From assembly GCA_008694505.1 (NCBI GenBank), contig VZDJ01000010.1, forward strand, positions 757,775-821,774: DNA of 64,000 bases, read 5' to 3'. Under the pieces are notes generated by a model. It did no database searches and had not been told where the DNA came from. It saw nothing but the letters and a program-made list of their open reading frames with translations. Source of the stretch: Cyanoderma ruficeps. Lineage: Eukaryota > Chordata > Aves > Passeriformes > Timaliidae. A program made the position numbers and the translations under genes. Below, in pieces: positions 62,801 through 64,000 of this stretch (position 1 is its first letter; every line of letters begins with the position of its first letter).

Positions 62801-63857
62801 TGAACCAGGTTATTTTTAAAAGTGAATTTCAAGTTTATTTTGATGGAACTCTATTAAGGAAATATCACATGAACACTTCCTTTTGATGCTAGACTAGGTC
62901 CATAGTGTCTTTCAGAGGTCAGTGTCAGGCAAGGAGTTGTCTGGGAGTGTTATCTGTAGCTAGCAACAATCTGTATGTAAAACTGTAGCAATGGGATGTC
63001 AGATCATAATAGTATCATATCAGGATAAAGGGGTTTTTTTATTTCTTCACTCTCATGGTGAGATATGTGCACTGGCTTCAATTTTATTTATTAATTTTCT
63101 GTCATGTTGTCTAAATTTTTTTAAAAGGAAGAAATAGAGAAAGAGAGACACAGATGGCAGCCACAGTTTGGAATAAGAAACTGGAAGAGAGGATTCAAAG
63201 CTTTCCTAAGCTAGACAATTGGAAACTGCAGAAAGGGAGAGTCCTAAAGATGTCAGAAAGCTCTTTGTTTCACTGTCCAGGACCACACTTCTCTCTGTGT
63301 TGTGTTGGCAACACAGGATTTTCTTTTGAAGCTAGATGTATAAGGTTTGTTTGTGCAGGAAGTTGAATCAAGAAGGATTCAAGGAATTTGAATCAAGATC
63401 TTCTCTTTCAAACTGGTGTAAAAAGCTGGGATTGTTTTTTGTGTGTTTCACAGCTTGGTAGCTGAAGAGCTTTCCCATGTATGAGGGTCCTATGCTCAGT
63501 TCTCCTCTGATTTAAGAAATTCAGGGCCCCATTTCTTGCTTTGTCCTGATCAGCAGACAATATGTATTTTATTCTTAAACTATGTTATGGATAGAAAAAA
63601 TACATCTTTGCTTGGGACAATAATGAACTGTTTGGACACTTGGGCAAGCACTGCACTTCATGCTCCATCTATTGGTTATATTTTAACCTTCCCTTGAGAA
63701 GGCCAAGAAGGAATGAATCCAGTCTTTTCTGTCTTCCTGACTGCTCTAGCCACTGGACTTGAAAGATAAGAGAGCATGTGAGATGGAGAAGAAGGGATGA
63801 GGCAACATCAGCTGCATTTATCTGTTGTCTGTGTGGTGAGCTGTGAGAGAACACTTG

Positions 63858-64000
63858 CTGATTCACAAAGAATTTCTTCACTGAAAGGGTAGTTAAGGAA
63901 TGGAACAGGCTGTCCCGGGAAGTGGTGGAGTTACCATCCCTTGAGGTGTTCAAGAAACACCTGACATGGCACTTAGTGCCGTGGTCTAGTTGGCAAGGTG
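63858..64000 (+). mobile_element. CR1 LINE 3' end, running off the window
   Basis: AGAATTTCTTCACTGAAAGGG, AGTGGTGGAGTTACCATCCC, GAGGTGTTCAAGAAACACCTG and GCACTTAGTGCCGTGGTCTAG match the CR1 3' region closely, suggesting one of the younger copies. Its terminal repeat lies beyond the window. Confidence 0.92.

Larger units (their letters stand above)
54691..63857. other. Intergenic, no supported gene
   Basis: AT-rich, with the 20-bp tandem repeat at 57980 and the G-run tract at 59.7 kb. A GC-richer patch at about 56390-56550 may be an unidentified old repeat. Confidence 0.6.

Noticed and set aside
1..64000. CRISPR arrays, operons, tRNA or rRNA genes, prophage-like modules
   Set aside because: No regularly spaced repeats, cloverleaf sequence, rRNA blocks or compact coding; the DNA is vertebrate in character.

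Overview
The window reads as bird nuclear DNA, most likely a songbird or a close relative. The signs are many CR1 LINE fragments on both strands, short solo LTRs of endogenous retroviruses, AT-rich intergenic DNA, a sharp CpG island and a compact five-exon vertebrate gene. No bacterial, viral-genome or organelle gene organisation is present. The species cannot be fixed from sequence alone.

Only one intact protein-coding gene can be supported: MRPS30 (mitochondrial ribosomal protein S30, also called PDCD9 or mL65), on the + strand from 34607 to 39079. Its five coding exons (34607-35309, 35536-35681, 36673-36775, 37259-37435, 38811-39079) join in frame into 465 codons plus a stop, across canonical GT-AG introns. 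It starts inside a CpG island (about 33840-35315). The TATA-less promoter carries ETS-like, NRF1-like, ZNF143/THAP11-like, E-box and CCAAT motifs, and a CR1 3' end lies inside the island just upstream. From general knowledge, MRPS30 lies between FGF10 and HCN1 in vertebrates (chromosome Z in chicken). The rest of the window therefore looks like the gene-poor flanks of that interval.

Layout: 1-5460 is unannotated AT-rich DNA. 5460-8220 is a repeat cluster: a possible dispersed repeat, an ERV LTR, an antisense CR1 endonuclease fragment and an LTR-like piece. 8220-22415 is featureless AT-rich DNA with simple repeats. 22415-22818 is a CR1 3' end. 26030-26446 is an ERV LTR. 27170-27310 is a small antisense segment that looks like the 3' end of a gene or retrocopy. 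28250-29115 is a CR1 reverse-transcriptase fragment, followed by a 607-bp LTR at 29225-29831. 32515-32825 is an old CR1-like remnant. 33840-39270 is MRPS30 with its promoter and polyadenylation signal. After 39270 there are CR1 pieces at 39.9, 41.3, 43.7-44.0, 48.8 and 63.9 kb, and an antisense solo LTR at 54049-54684 with a perfect 6-bp target-site duplication, of the same family as the 29.2-kb LTR.

No previously undescribed multi-gene system was found. The points most worth a second look are the CR1 embedded in the MRPS30 CpG island, the coding 18-nt repeat in exon 1, the antisense mini-ORF at 27.2 kb, a perfect 24-bp palindrome at 25919 and a G-run-rich tract at 59.7-59.85 kb.
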